From: Winslowiella iniecta
GTDB lineage: Bacteria > Pseudomonadota > Gammaproteobacteria > Enterobacterales > Enterobacteriaceae
DNA: 36,263 bases
Assembly: GCF_001267535.1 (NCBI RefSeq)
Contig: NZ_JRXE01000015.1
Coordinates: forward strand, 40,915 to 77,177
Reading direction: 5' to 3'
Each line of letters starts with the position of its first letter. Position 1 is the stretch's first letter. The position numbers and the translations under genes were made by a program. A model generated the notes under the pieces. That model was not told the origin of the DNA, made no database searches, and saw nothing but the letters and a program-made list of their open reading frames with translations. Of the stretch, positions 1-6,858 are shown piece by piece.

Positions 1-1
1 T

Positions 2-715
2 ATGCTGGCGGTATTACTGACGTTGAAAGTTGAACCGCAAACCGTAGCCAGCAAAGCGGTAGTAGCTGACGAAAAAATTGTTTTCAGCGACGTGATAAAT
101 TTAATGCGTGACCGAAAATTCTGGGCCTTCTGCTTATATGTCGCGGGAGTCGTCTGGATGATGTTTATTGCTGAACAGCAGTTCTCACGTTATTTCGTCT
201 CCTTCTTCAGCGATGTTCATCAGGGTAACGCCGTATTTGGTTATCTCAGCACCGTTCAGTCAGCGATGGAATTTCTGATGATGATGGGCATTCCATTTTT
301 GGTGAATGCGGTCGGCGCGAAAAATGGCCTGCTGCTGGCAGGCGTGGTGATTGGCGGACGGTTAATTGCCTCCGGCCTGACCAGTGATGCGCTGATTATT
401 TCCATTATTAAGCCGCTGTACGGGGTGGAGATGTCGCTGCTGCTGATCTCGGTATTTAAATATCTCGCTGAGCATTTCGACAAACGGGTAAACGCCACCA
501 TGTATCTGCTTGGCTATCAGGCGATGCTCTATGTCGGGTCAATCCTTATCGCCTCGCCGGTGGGTTATCTCTATGAGCGTATCGGCTTTGAACACACCTA
601 TCTGATGATGGGCGCTATCGCGCTGCTGTTTACGCTGATCTCCGCCTTCACGCTTTCAGCCTGCGTGCGTAAACGTCAGCCTGGAAAAGAAAATACAGAG
701 GTCAGGCACGCCTGA
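2..715 (+). CDS. MFS oligosaccharide:H+ symporter, C-terminal part (5' end outside window)
   Basis: This is the C-terminal 237 residues of a 12-TM major facilitator of the LacY/RafB-like oligosaccharide:proton symporter type. Hydrophobic helices fill the segment, and a short charged cytoplasmic tail follows the last helix. Full-length relatives are about 420 residues, so the first ATG here is probably internal and the true start lies upstream of the window. The gene ends 33 bases before a GH88 hydrolase that has its own ribosome site. The likely job is therefore uptake of unsaturated uronate di- or oligosaccharides that the hydrolase then cleaves in the cytoplasm. The family assignment rests on overall helix pattern and recognisable LacY-like segments near the end (MYLLGYQAMLYVGS, GYLYERIGFEHTY). 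The substrate is inferred from the neighbour only. Confidence 0.75.
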   Translation: MLAVLLTLKVEPQTVASKAVVADEKIVFSDVINLMRDRKFWAFCLYVAGVVWMMFIAEQQFSRYFVSFFSDVHQGNAVFGYLSTVQSAMEFLMMMGIPFLVNAVGAKNGLLLAGVVIGGRLIASGLTSDALIISIIKPLYGVEMSLLLISVFKYLAEHFDKRVNATMYLLGYQAMLYVGSILIASPVGYLYERIGFEHTYLMMGAIALLFTLISAFTLSACVRKRQPGKENTEVRHA

Positions 716-748
716 TCGACAGACACTCGGCTCTAAAAGGAATCCTCT

Positions 749-1939
749 ATGTCCATCGACGTTGTGAAAGAACCGTTGCGCCCACTGACGGGCAATCCTG
801 TTGACCGCCAGCAATTACAGCGCGAATTACAGGCGGCACGCAGCCAGGTTCTGCGCATGATTGACCGTAATCTGACGCAATTTGGCGATCGCTTTCCGGC
901 CGAAGCCGCGGTAAAGGGATACTATCCGCTGACAGAAAATGTCGAGTGGACCACCAGCTTCTGGACTGGCCAGCTGTGGCTGGCGTGGGAGATGAGTGGT
1001 GATGAGAAATTCCGCCTGGCGGCGGAAAAGCAGGTGCGATCTTTTGGCCTGCGCATCGCCGGTCGCCAGGATACCAATACTCACGATCTCGGTTTTCTCT
1101 ATACGCTGTCGTGCGTCAGTGCCTGGCGTCTGACCGGCGATCGTGACGCACGCGGTTTCTCACTGCTGGCCGCCGAAGCGCTGCTGGAGCGCTTCCATCC
1201 GCGGGCGAAGATCATTCAGGCGTGGGGCGACCTCAGCGATCCGCAACAGGCTGGGCGCATGATCATTGACTGCAATATGAACCTGCCACTGCTGTATTGG
1301 GCCAGTGAACAGACTGGCGATCTGCGTTTCGCCGAGGCGGCCTGCGCTCATGTTAAACAGGCGGCACGCTATCTGGTGCGGCCGGATGCCTCCAGCTGGC
1401 ACACCTACTATATGGATACCACCAGTGGCGCAGCGCGTTACGGCAATACTCATCAGGGTTACGCCGACGACTCCTGCTGGTCGCGTGGCCAGGCATGGGG
1501 AATTTACGGTTTCCTGCTCAGCTATCTGTATACCGGCGATAACGAAATGATTGAGCTGTCGACGCGGCTGGCTAACTATTTCCTTAATCGCCTGCCGCCA
1601 GACGATGTCTGCCACTGGGATCTGGCGCTGCTGGGTACTGATGCCCTGCGCGACAGCTCAGCGGCGGCGATTGCAGCTTGCGGCCTGCTGGAGCTGATCA
1701 AACATCTGCCCGCCACTGACGGCGACCGTCAATATTACGAAGAGTACGCATTGCGTATTATCGCTTCGCTGACTAAAAATTATCTGGCGCGCGAAGATGA
1801 AGCCTGTAACGGCCTGCTTAAGCATTCGGTCTATCATTTCGCCAGCGATAAAGGCGTTGATGAGTGCTGTAGCTGGGGTGACTATTTTTATCTGGAAGCG
1901 CTGGTTCGTGTCAGTCAAAGCTGGAAACCTTACTGGTAA
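749..1939 (+). CDS. Glycoside hydrolase family 88 unsaturated uronyl hydrolase
   Basis: The protein has 396 residues, no signal peptide, and is predicted to be cytoplasmic. GH88 enzymes hydrate the vinyl ether of 4,5-unsaturated uronic acids released by polysaccharide lyases, freeing the next sugar and a 4-deoxy-5-keto-uronate. The two family aspartates are visible: D113 in HDLGF and D174 in IIDCNMN. Their 61-residue spacing equals that of D88 and D149 in the Bacillus enzyme (known family fact). Tryptophan-rich segments such as EWTTSFWTGQLWLAW fit the (alpha/alpha)6 barrel. The start is supported by AAAGGA eight bases upstream. It sits between the MFS permease and a DJ-1-like gene, all same-strand with gaps of 11-33 bases, so an operon is likely. 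Whether it prefers pectin-, alginate- or glycosaminoglycan-derived disaccharides cannot be read here. Confidence 0.88.
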   Translation: MSIDVVKEPLRPLTGNPVDRQQLQRELQAARSQVLRMIDRNLTQFGDRFPAEAAVKGYYPLTENVEWTTSFWTGQLWLAWEMSGDEKFRLAAEKQVRSFGLRIAGRQDTNTHDLGFLYTLSCVSAWRLTGDRDARGFSLLAAEALLERFHPRAKIIQAWGDLSDPQQAGRMIIDCNMNLPLLYWASEQTGDLRFAEAACAHVKQAARYLVRPDASSWHTYYMDTTSGAARYGNTHQGYADDSCWSRGQAWGIYGFLLSYLYTGDNEMIELSTRLANYFLNRLPPDDVCHWDLALLGTDALRDSSAAAIAACGLLELIKHLPATDGDRQYYEEYALRIIASLTKNYLAREDEACNGLLKHSVYHFASDKGVDECCSWGDYFYLEALVRVSQSWKPYW

Positions 1940-1950
1940 CGGAGTCTGTT

Positions 1951-2517
1951 ATGTCTGTCAAAGCAGCAATTTTATTAGCGGAAGGGTTTGAAGAAGCGGA
2001 AGCGGTGATCGTTATCGACGTGCTACGCCGTCTGGATATTACGATTGAAACCCTCGCCTGCCAGCCTTCACGCCAGGTCAACAGCTATCATCATATTGTG
2101 ATGCAGGCCGATGCGTTGTTAAGCGAGCGCGCCGATACGCTGTATGATGCGATTATCCTGCCCGGCGGTCCGGACGGTACGGTTAATTTGGCCGCTAATC
2201 CGCAGGTTATTGCGATGATTAAGCAGCATGATCAACAGCAAAAACTGATTTGTCCGCTCTGTTCGGCTGGCGCCAGAGTGCTGGCGGGAAATCAGTTGTT
2301 AAAAGGACGGCGATACGTCTGCTCCGGCGATCTCTGGCAGCAGTATGATGATGGGGTGTATGTCGACGCAATTATTGTGGAAGACGGTAATCTGTTTAGC
2401 GGCCAGGGATTGGGCGTGGCGTTCGACTTTGCCTTCGCGATTGCCAAACGCCTTACCGGTGATACCGAACGCGTCGACTTTCAGGCGCGGCATATTTATC
2501 ACGCCACGGCAGGATAG
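1951..2517 (+). CDS. DJ-1/PfpI (YajL-like) family protein
   Basis: This 188-residue protein spans the whole DJ-1/PfpI Rossmann-like domain. The N-terminal strand and acidic motif (AEGFEEAEAV) supply the conserved glutamate E17, and the nucleophile elbow is CPLCSAGARVL with C104 as the expected reactive cysteine. Relatives are proposed to repair or detoxify dicarbonyl adducts, to act as glyoxalases, or to sense oxidation; the exact activity is debated. It starts 11 bases after the GH88 stop with GGAG as ribosome site, so it is probably co-transcribed. Here it may handle the reactive keto-uronate made by the hydrolase (inference). A perfect hairpin follows the stop codon. Confidence 0.87.
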   Translation: MSVKAAILLAEGFEEAEAVIVIDVLRRLDITIETLACQPSRQVNSYHHIVMQADALLSERADTLYDAIILPGGPDGTVNLAANPQVIAMIKQHDQQQKLICPLCSAGARVLAGNQLLKGRRYVCSGDLWQQYDDGVYVDAIIVEDGNLFSGQGLGVAFDFAFAIAKRLTGDTERVDFQARHIYHATAG

Positions 2518-2528
2518 ATCGGTTGTAG

Positions 2529-2548
2529 GGGAGCCGTTTTCGGCTCCC
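2529..2548 (+). terminator. Stem-loop after the DJ-1 gene, weak terminator candidate
   Basis: A perfect 8-bp stem (GGGAGCCG / CGGCTCCC) closes on a TTTT tetraloop 12 bases after the DJ-1 stop. There is no clear T-run after the stem, so it may stabilise the 3' end or act as an imperfect terminator. Confidence 0.5.
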
Positions 2549-2574
2549 GTCCTGAAGGTATGCAGGTTGCCCCC

Positions 2575-2602
2575 CGGCACGGGCGGCGAGAACGCCGCCC
2601 CT
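2575..2602. repeat. REP-like palindromic repeat, copy 1
   Basis: The core GGGCGGCGAGAACGCCGCCC (2581-2600) is a near-perfect palindrome. It recurs identically at 29490-29509, preceded both times by CGGCAC and followed by T one or two bases later. Both copies sit just downstream of a gene's stop codon, in the manner of enterobacterial REP/BIME elements. Confidence 0.8.
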
Positions 2603-2665
2603 ATAGGAAACGGGTGCCAGAAATGCTTAACTGACCGACATCAGGCGGGCCCGCACCGCATTCTG

Positions 2666-2860
2666 TCAGGAGATCGCCGAATCGGAGTTATGTTTATGCT
2701 TATCCGCTTCGAAGTGATCTTTAAACTGCTCGTAGATAGAGATCATATTAGAGGCATCGCCCTGCAATGGGCTGAGTTTACCTGCGCGCACCAGCTCAAT
2801 AACCAGTTGCAGTGCAGCCTGCTTAGGGCTGCTGGATGGATGTGCTATTTCGTTAGACAT
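2666..2860 (-). CDS. Small hypothetical protein (64 aa)
   Basis: I do not recognise this protein. It is soluble and rather polar: a likely helix (PKQAALQLVIELVRAGKL), a middle segment (GDASNMISIYEQFKDHF), and a charged His/Lys-rich tail. There is no signal peptide or membrane segment. The composition looks like a real helical microprotein and not a shadow frame, because nothing else is coded convincingly here. The ribosome site is weak (GGGAAT upstream). It lies alone between the uronate operon and the DUF305 region on the opposite strand to the former. Confidence 0.5.
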   Translation of the reverse strand: MSNEIAHPSSSPKQAALQLVIELVRAGKLSPLQGDASNMISIYEQFKDHFEADKHKHNSDSAIS

Positions 2861-2963
2861 ACGATTCCCGACAAAGTGTAAAACATTAACTTTAGCAAGT
2901 TTAGCCTGGCCCCGTTACCCTTTTCAGTACCGGAGGCTGGCGTCCGCAGCAAAATCAGGCAAA

Positions 2964-3098
2964 TCATCCATCAAGCGCAAAGCTGGCTTCATTCTCGATT
3001 TTCAAATCCGGCGAGAACAACTGACTGACCTGAACCAGCGAACGGGCTGGCAAATGATTGCCATAGCGGGCAAACAGTTCCCGGCGGTAGGGAAACAC
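2964..3098 (-). pseudogene. RidA/YjgF-family C-terminal remnant
   Basis: Read on the minus strand from a GTG that overlaps the DUF305 stop codon, 44 codons give a tail resembling the end of Rid-family proteins: LPARSLVQVSQLF, then SPDLKIENEASFAL, ending at TGA. In intact RidA relatives the PARS-VQV-L-DLKIEIEA strand and helix are the last third of a roughly 115-130 residue protein. The first two thirds are missing: the in-frame sequence upstream belongs to the DUF305 gene in another frame and hits a stop at once. This looks like a deletion remnant left when the DUF305 gene came to lie here. Identification is by motif memory, so the exact Rid subfamily is open. Confidence 0.6.
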
Positions 3099-3448
3099 TA
3101 TTTATTCTGCTGTTTCAGCCATTGCTGCATGCGATCGATTTCAGGCTGCTGAGCATCAATAATTTCCTGCGCCAGTTTGCGCATTGCCGGATCTTTACCG
3201 TATTTAAGCTCGGTTTTTGCCATCTCAATCGCCCCCTGATGATGCGCCGTCATGCCCTGGGCAAAAGCAATATCAGGATCATCAGTTTTTATCCCCTGCA
3301 TCATATCGTCGTGCATCTTCGTCATACCGCTGTGATAACTCTGCCGGGCACCGCTCTGTTGCGCGTGGTCCTGATGCGCCGACTCGGCAGCATATGCGCT
3401 GAGCGGTGCCAGTAGTGTGATAAATAGTAAAGGTTTCATTTTATTCAT
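3098..3448 (-). CDS. DUF305 family periplasmic protein, copper-linked
   Basis: This 116-residue protein starts with a signal peptide (MNKMKPLLFITLLAPLSAYA, cleavage after residue 20). A His/Met-rich mature part follows: HQDHAQQ (25-31), MTKMHDDMM (42-50) and the DUF305 hallmark QGMTAHHQGAIEMAK (64-78). DUF305 members include CopM, a periplasmic copper-binding protein of cyanobacteria; the Met/His pairs fit Cu(I)/Cu(II) or Ag(I) binding. The length is that of a single DUF305 domain. GGGAAA lies four bases before the chosen ATG. Upstream on the same strand is a textbook-like CueR promoter, which supports copper induction. The stop codon overlaps the remnant of a RidA-family gene. Confidence 0.85.
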   Translation of the reverse strand: MNKMKPLLFITLLAPLSAYAAESAHQDHAQQSGARQSYHSGMTKMHDDMMQGIKTDDPDIAFAQGMTAHHQGAIEMAKTELKYGKDPAMRKLAQEIIDAQQPEIDRMQQWLKQQNK

Positions 3449-3486
3449 TGGTTTCCCTCATCAGTCAGATATCCTCAGACATTAAC

Positions 3487-3517
3487 AGGGTAGACCTTCC
3501 CCTTACGGTAAGGTCAA
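3487..3517 (-). promoter_or_regulatory. CueR/MerR-type promoter-operator for the DUF305 gene
   Basis: On the minus strand a TTGACC -35 (3512-3517) and a TACCCT -10 (3487-3492) are separated by 19 bases. That overlong spacer is characteristic of MerR-family activators. The spacer holds the dyad GACCTT-N11-AAGGTC (3493-3515). From memory, the inner sequence, including GTAAGGGGAAGG, closely resembles the E. coli cueO and copA CueR boxes. The -10 lies about 40 bases upstream of the DUF305 ATG. Confidence 0.82.
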
Positions 3518-3553
3518 GTTATGAGGCTAATTGTGGCAGCCCGCCAGAACGAC

Positions 3554-3576
3554 AAAGCCCGCACAAGGCGGGCTTT
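3554..3576 (-). terminator. Rho-independent terminator of the zinc-ribbon gene
   Basis: A perfect 9-bp stem AAAGCCCGC / GCGGGCTTT with a 5-base loop begins 5 bases after the minus-strand stop codon at 3582. It ends in a TTT run in that direction. Confidence 0.8.
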
Positions 3577-3581
3577 AAGGG

Positions 3582-3755
3582 TTAAACATCTTGATTTTCC
3601 AGACTACTCTGCAGTATCGACGCTGGCGTCAGGGGTTTACTGCAATGGCTACATACCGCCCCGTGGGGATGATTTTTGCTGCTGTCAACGACGGTGAAGA
3701 GAAACGTCGAACAACCGCAGTCGGTGCAACTCAGGCTAATACTGGAGATATCCAC
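3582..3755 (-). CDS. Small zinc-ribbon protein (57 aa)
   Basis: A GTG-started 57-codon frame on the minus strand encodes VDISSISLSCTDCG at the start and AVCSHCSKPLTP later. Two CxxC pairs (C10/C13 and C35/C38) are spaced as in a rubredoxin-like zinc ribbon. It resembles the small putative zinc-binding proteins named after ECs_2282 in enterobacteria (from memory). The frame ends just ahead of a strong terminator, which supports a real transcript. The start is uncertain: GAGG lies almost against the GTG, and no in-frame stop lies close upstream, so a slightly longer protein is possible. The cellular role is unknown. Confidence 0.6.
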   Translation of the reverse strand: MDISSISLSCTDCGCSTFLFTVVDSSKNHPHGAVCSHCSKPLTPASILQSSLENQDV

Positions 3756-4134
3756 CCTCTTTCTGTTTAGTGGAACCCCAAAATAGCACCATTGCTCTGC
3801 AAAAACCGTTCGTTTATTTCGACGCTGACAGCATAAAAGTTCTTAAAAACCGAAATTTCCTGCGGCAACATTGCGCCTTAATACCTAAACTCAATGCAAC
3901 ATGGGGTGAAAAGAGCCTGCGGTTATTCTGATTTTTGCCTGGCCTGCTCATAAGAAACACGGTGCAGGATTAAAATCGTGATCGACCATTCATTTATTCA
4001 GTTGACGACACGCAGTTATCCGCAATATTTTTGTTATTATAGTCTCAATTATTAGCACACTCATAATGATGAGTCTCCTAAGAGGTTACTCACCGTCCGG
4101 TGAGACCTGAAAAGTACTTAAAAGGATGTCTAAC
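3756..4134. other. Intergenic region with 5' hairpins of the next gene
   Basis: No convincing gene was found in these 379 bases. AT-rich promoter-like sequence lies at about 4020-4050. Two small dyads precede the next gene: ACTCAT/ATGAGT (4059-4074) and CTCACC-GTCC-GGTGAG (4089-4104). Both could lie in the leader of the small exported-protein gene. No confident -35/-10 pair was found. Confidence 0.4.
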
Positions 4135-4371
4135 ATGAAACGCCAAAAGGTGCGGCATATCACAGACCGGCTTGCTCTTCCGGCGTTAGCGCTATTGCTA
4201 TCACCACTTACTCTGGCAGAGACGGTCACGGTATCACTTTCACAGGAACAGGACGGCGGCGAGATGGGTCGTGCCTGTATTTATGTTCATCAAGGTAAAG
4301 CGGAGTTTCGTGTTGTTAAACAGAACGAACAATGCGCACCGCAGATCATTGTCGAAACCGAAAAAACCTGA
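4135..4371 (+). CDS. Small exported protein (78 aa)
   Basis: I chose the ATG at 4135 (MKRQKVRHITDRLALPALALLLSPLTLAE) because AAAAGG lies 9 bases upstream. The earlier ATG at 4126 would touch that ribosome site. A signal peptide is clear: a basic N-terminus, then a leucine/alanine core and an LTLAE cleavage region near residue 29. The mature part is about 50 residues with two cysteines (RACIYVH and NEQCAPQ) that could form a disulfide in the periplasm. I do not recognise the family. It stands alone between two stretches of over 300 bases, so it has its own promoter. Confidence 0.65.
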   Translation: MKRQKVRHITDRLALPALALLLSPLTLAETVTVSLSQEQDGGEMGRACIYVHQGKAEFRVVKQNEQCAPQIIVETEKT

Positions 4372-4701
4372 AATTTACGTTATTAAAACAAGTTAAGTTA
4401 TAAACAGATGTGCTATCAGTACATTATTCGGTGAATATTTTTTAATTTACCGGTTGTCGGCAGTGCGGTTCACTGCGGCAAGCTACGCAAAGCTAACTCT
4501 CTTTTACCTTTCCGGATTATGCCGGTATTCATTACTGGCATAATCTTTCGGCTGCTCAGCCAACACCACCGTCTAATCGATATGTAACCAATTGACTTTA
4601 AAGCTTTTATTCAGCCTTCTGCGCAGTTGCCGCTTCGCTCTACTATACTGATGTCGAGTCCAGCAGTTTTCGCCATCAAAGACCGGGGATAAGGAGGAAA
4701 T
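4372..4701. other. Intergenic region (330 bp), only a hairpin recognised
   Basis: Apart from the imperfect inverted repeat at 4516-4544 I see no gene here. A run resembling a promoter (TACTATACTGATG near 4640-4652) lies about 50 bases upstream of the next small gene's ATG. Confidence 0.35.
4516..4544 (+). terminator. Inverted repeat / possible terminator
   Basis: ATTATGCCGGTA and TACTGGCATAAT pair over 12 positions (one G-T wobble) around a TTCAT loop, followed by CTTTC. It lies 145 bases after the preceding gene, so it may end a long 3' UTR or belong to an unrecognised small RNA. Confidence 0.4.
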
Positions 4702-4872
4702 ATGTTAATTGGATTTGTACTGCTCGTCAGCGCCTGCGGCCATGATGCCTGTGACGCGCTGCCGGTCTCAGAACGCATTTATCCGACGCTGGAAGCTTGT
4801 CAGCAGATGGCAGATCGCATTCACCAGCGCCGCCCTAACGCCGTATTACTGTGCGGGGAAGTGCATCGTTAA
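4702..4872 (+). CDS. Small cysteine-containing exported protein (56 aa)
   Basis: A near-consensus AAGGAGG lies 4 bases before the ATG, which makes this short frame convincing. The product has a hydrophobic N-terminus (MLIGFVLLVSACGH) and four cysteines (C12, C17, C33 and C51, roughly). Short enterobacterial proteins of the DUF1482/YebW type have this layout, a hydrophobic start with paired cysteines, but I cannot assign that family firmly. The VSAC segment could be read as a lipobox, although the leader before it is very short. It is convergent with the chorismate mutase gene, whose stop is 31 bases away. Confidence 0.6.
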   Translation: MLIGFVLLVSACGHDACDALPVSERIYPTLEACQQMADRIHQRRPNAVLLCGEVHR

Positions 4873-4903
4873 GCTCCCTCTCCCGCCAGTGATTAGTTCT
4901 GCG

Positions 4904-5443
4904 TTATTTTAGCGTCACGTTTTTCAACGCATCAAAAATCAGCGCTTTATCATTTTCGGTGATATTATGCTGTGAAATCAGCACATTGAAAGTTGAACGG
5001 TCATTTTCATTGATGGGATTACCGGCCTTCAGCACCTTCGCCAGCTGCTGTAGTGAATCGGTACTGAGCTGACCAACCTTTTCGCGCACCACCGGCAGCG
5101 ACAGCGGCGTCCATTTCGCTTCAGGCTTCGACAGCCAGTCAGCGCGATAGCGATACTGAATCGCTTTGGCAGCATCCATCTGCGCCTTAACAAACGGCTT
5201 TACCGACGCTGGCTGCAAGCCAAATTTTTCTGCGCTACTGAGAGTCAGGACCGAAACACGGCCTTCCTGTTGTAAATCTTCTATCGGCTGATGATTAGCG
5301 GCTTTATAGCCAGCCACATCCTTCATAAAAGAGAGACGCTGGTTGATTTGCGCAAAAAGTTGCGTCTTATCGTCCGCCTGTGCCACTGGCATTATCAGGG
5401 TGAGAGAGAGCGCCAGAAATCCATATTTTGTGATCATTTTCAT
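4904..5443 (-). CDS. aroQ: Secreted (periplasmic) chorismate mutase, AroQ-gamma class
   Basis: The protein has 179 residues, with a signal peptide ending near VAQA-DDK (residue 22-23). It catalyses the chorismate to prephenate rearrangement in the periplasm. The AroQ helical-bundle signatures are present: INQRLSFMKDVAGYKA, QPIEDLQQE and FVKAQMDAAKAIQYRYRADWL, with their conserved Arg, Lys and Gln residues. The length matches the roughly 180-residue *AroQ of Erwinia herbicola. I use the ATG at 5443 because AAGGA lies 5 bases upstream; the longer frame to 5596 has no leader-like sequence. Secreted forms are typical of plant-associated and pathogenic enterobacteria, where the physiological role is still debated. 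Confidence 0.92.
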   Translation of the reverse strand: MKMITKYGFLALSLTLIMPVAQADDKTQLFAQINQRLSFMKDVAGYKAANHQPIEDLQQEGRVSVLTLSSAEKFGLQPASVKPFVKAQMDAAKAIQYRYRADWLSKPEAKWTPLSLPVVREKVGQLSTDSLQQLAKVLKAGNPINENDRSTFNVLISQHNITENDKALIFDALKNVTLK

Positions 5444-5673
5444 TCTCTTCCTTGGGGAAAACATCGGTAGTTTAGCATAAAAACTAATTAGCATATCTTT
5501 ACAGTCATTTTTGCCACTGCCAGGCTGTCCGTTGGTAACCTGACACTGCCAGCACTGAAGGCGATAAACTTGAACCTGAAGCGCACAACGGGTCACTGCG
5601 GGTTGAAACCCGCTGCGGCACAGGTCAAAATATAGTCTATTTTCTTATTATATCTTCTGCAATAGTTGCCCTG

Positions 5674-5901
5674 ATGAAAACGCTGAAGCCGCGTCGCCCT
5701 AATGGTCGATGGATTTATTACATACTCTATGAAGGCATCTTGTGGCCCTGCCCGGTTCGCTGGGAATGGGAACAGGGTTACGGCGGCTGGCTGCCCTTTT
5801 ACTTCTCTCCCACCTTTGAGTTTGTCGCCGGCGATCCGGCTAAGGCCTACCGGATAAGTAAAAGTGCTGCAAAATCACGTGATATCCCACGAATTAATTA
5901 A
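5674..5901 (+). CDS. Hypothetical tryptophan-rich small protein (75 aa)
   Basis: I do not recognise this protein. It is aromatic-rich in the middle (GRWIYYILYEGILWPCPVRWEWEQ, then GGWLPFYFSP) with a basic N-terminus (MKTLKPRRPNGR). It has no clear membrane span or signal peptide. An AT-rich promoter-like stretch (TATAGT, TATTAT) lies 30-50 bases upstream, but the ribosome site is weak. The aromatic composition is unusual for a chance frame, which is the main support. Confidence 0.45.
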   Translation: MKTLKPRRPNGRWIYYILYEGILWPCPVRWEWEQGYGGWLPFYFSPTFEFVAGDPAKAYRISKSAAKSRDIPRIN

Positions 5902-6001
5902 CCACCGTGACGTAAAGTTGCCACGCGCGGCCCCGGCTGAGGGGCGCTGAAACTGGCATCCCGATAAATTTGTGCCAGGTTTTTAATAAGGAGGAGATAT
6001 T

Positions 6002-6208
6002 ATGAAACGTGATGTCTTAAGTGAAGAGTACTATGACGAAGTCTGTCGGGTGATTGGTGATGCAGTTATCGTTCTGTCAGAAAACGGCCTCGATACGCAG
6101 CGCGCAGTGATAGCCGATCTGCTAAAAAAGACCCGCCTGAAACGTACTGACAGTGACAGGGATGAACAGAAAGTGCTGGAGCACGCCATCCGGCTGATTA
6201 AAACCTGA
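6002..6208 (+). CDS. YmgB/AriR-like small regulatory protein
   Basis: This 68-residue, all-helical, charged protein shares the pattern of the YmgB/AriR/YcgZ biofilm and acid-response connector family. A helix (YYDEVCRVIGDAVIVLSENG) is followed by QRAVIADLLKK and a closing helix (DEQKVLEHAIRLIK). In E. coli these proteins act as homodimers or as partners of Rcs and BluR circuits. AGGAGG lies 8 bases before the ATG and a rho-independent terminator follows the stop, so it is a monocistronic unit. The family is assigned by pattern only; another small regulator is possible. Confidence 0.6.
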   Translation: MKRDVLSEEYYDEVCRVIGDAVIVLSENGLDTQRAVIADLLKKTRLKRTDSDRDEQKVLEHAIRLIKT

Positions 6209-6223
6209 TCACAAGTATGCCGT

Positions 6224-6247
6224 AAACCCAGTCTTCGGCTGGGTTTT
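6224..6247 (+). terminator. Rho-independent terminator
   Basis: AAACCCAG / CTGGGTTT form an 8-bp stem around TCTTCGG, followed by TATT. It starts 16 bases after the stop of the YmgB-like gene. Confidence 0.85.
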
Positions 6248-6339
6248 ATTGAATAGTTCTTAACTGAGTTCCCCTCCTCTCGCCTTGTTGCGCAATGAAT
6301 GCCATGATGCAAAATCCTTAGAGTTCAGGTAAGGCATCA

Positions 6340-6837
6340 ATGAAAAAAATCCTTCTCAGTGCCTGTTTAGCAGGCTTCCCGGTGCGTTATAACGGCTCAA
6401 CAAAAGTAGTGGTTTCCGAACGTCTTGCGCGCTGGCGTCAGCAGAATCGACTGGTGATATTCTGCCCGGAACTGGCTGCCGGATTTCAGACACCACGCCC
6501 ACCGGCTGAAATTCAGCCGACCCGGACAGGAAACAGCGTCATTACTCAGGGTGCCAGAGTGAGGGAATCAAGTGGGGACGATGTGACCGAACGCTATATT
6601 TTAGCGGCATGGTTGACGCTGGAAATGGCTCAGCAGCATGACTGTCAGTTTGCCATATTAACCGAGGGAAGCCCGTCGTGCGGTACCCACTTTATCTACA
6701 GTGGTGAGTTTAATAACCGCAAAATAGCCGGCATCGGCGTGACCGCAGAGCTGTTAACCCGTCACGGTATTGAGGTATTCTCCGAACACGACATCCCGCG
6801 CTTATGCGCAAGAATTGATGAGTCAGACGCTGTTTAG
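6340..6837 (+). CDS. DUF523 family protein
   Basis: The 165 residues cover the full DUF523 domain: ILLSACLAGFPVRYNGS at the start, FCPELAAGFQTPRPPAEI (residues 41-58), a GDDVTERY region, then ILTEGSPSCGTHFIYSG (105-121) and GIGVTAELLTRHGIEVFSE. The conserved cysteines C9, C42 and C114 suggest metal or Fe-S binding. The biochemical role of the family is unknown, although some members are fused to DUF1722. The ribosome site is modest. A small exported peptide gene follows 21 bases later and is probably co-transcribed. Confidence 0.88.
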   Translation: MKKILLSACLAGFPVRYNGSTKVVVSERLARWRQQNRLVIFCPELAAGFQTPRPPAEIQPTRTGNSVITQGARVRESSGDDVTERYILAAWLTLEMAQQHDCQFAILTEGSPSCGTHFIYSGEFNNRKIAGIGVTAELLTRHGIEVFSEHDIPRLCARIDESDAV

Positions 6838-6858
6838 CAAGACCCGAAGGAAATCATA

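Noticed and set aside
1160-1615. 151-codon frame antisense to the GH88 gene
   Set aside because: It is a shadow frame inside a well-supported gene, with no ribosome site or recognisable domain.
2345-2881. 178-codon frame overlapping the DJ-1 gene end and the intergenic repeat
   Set aside because: It crosses a hairpin and a palindromic repeat and overlaps two better genes, so it is an artefact.
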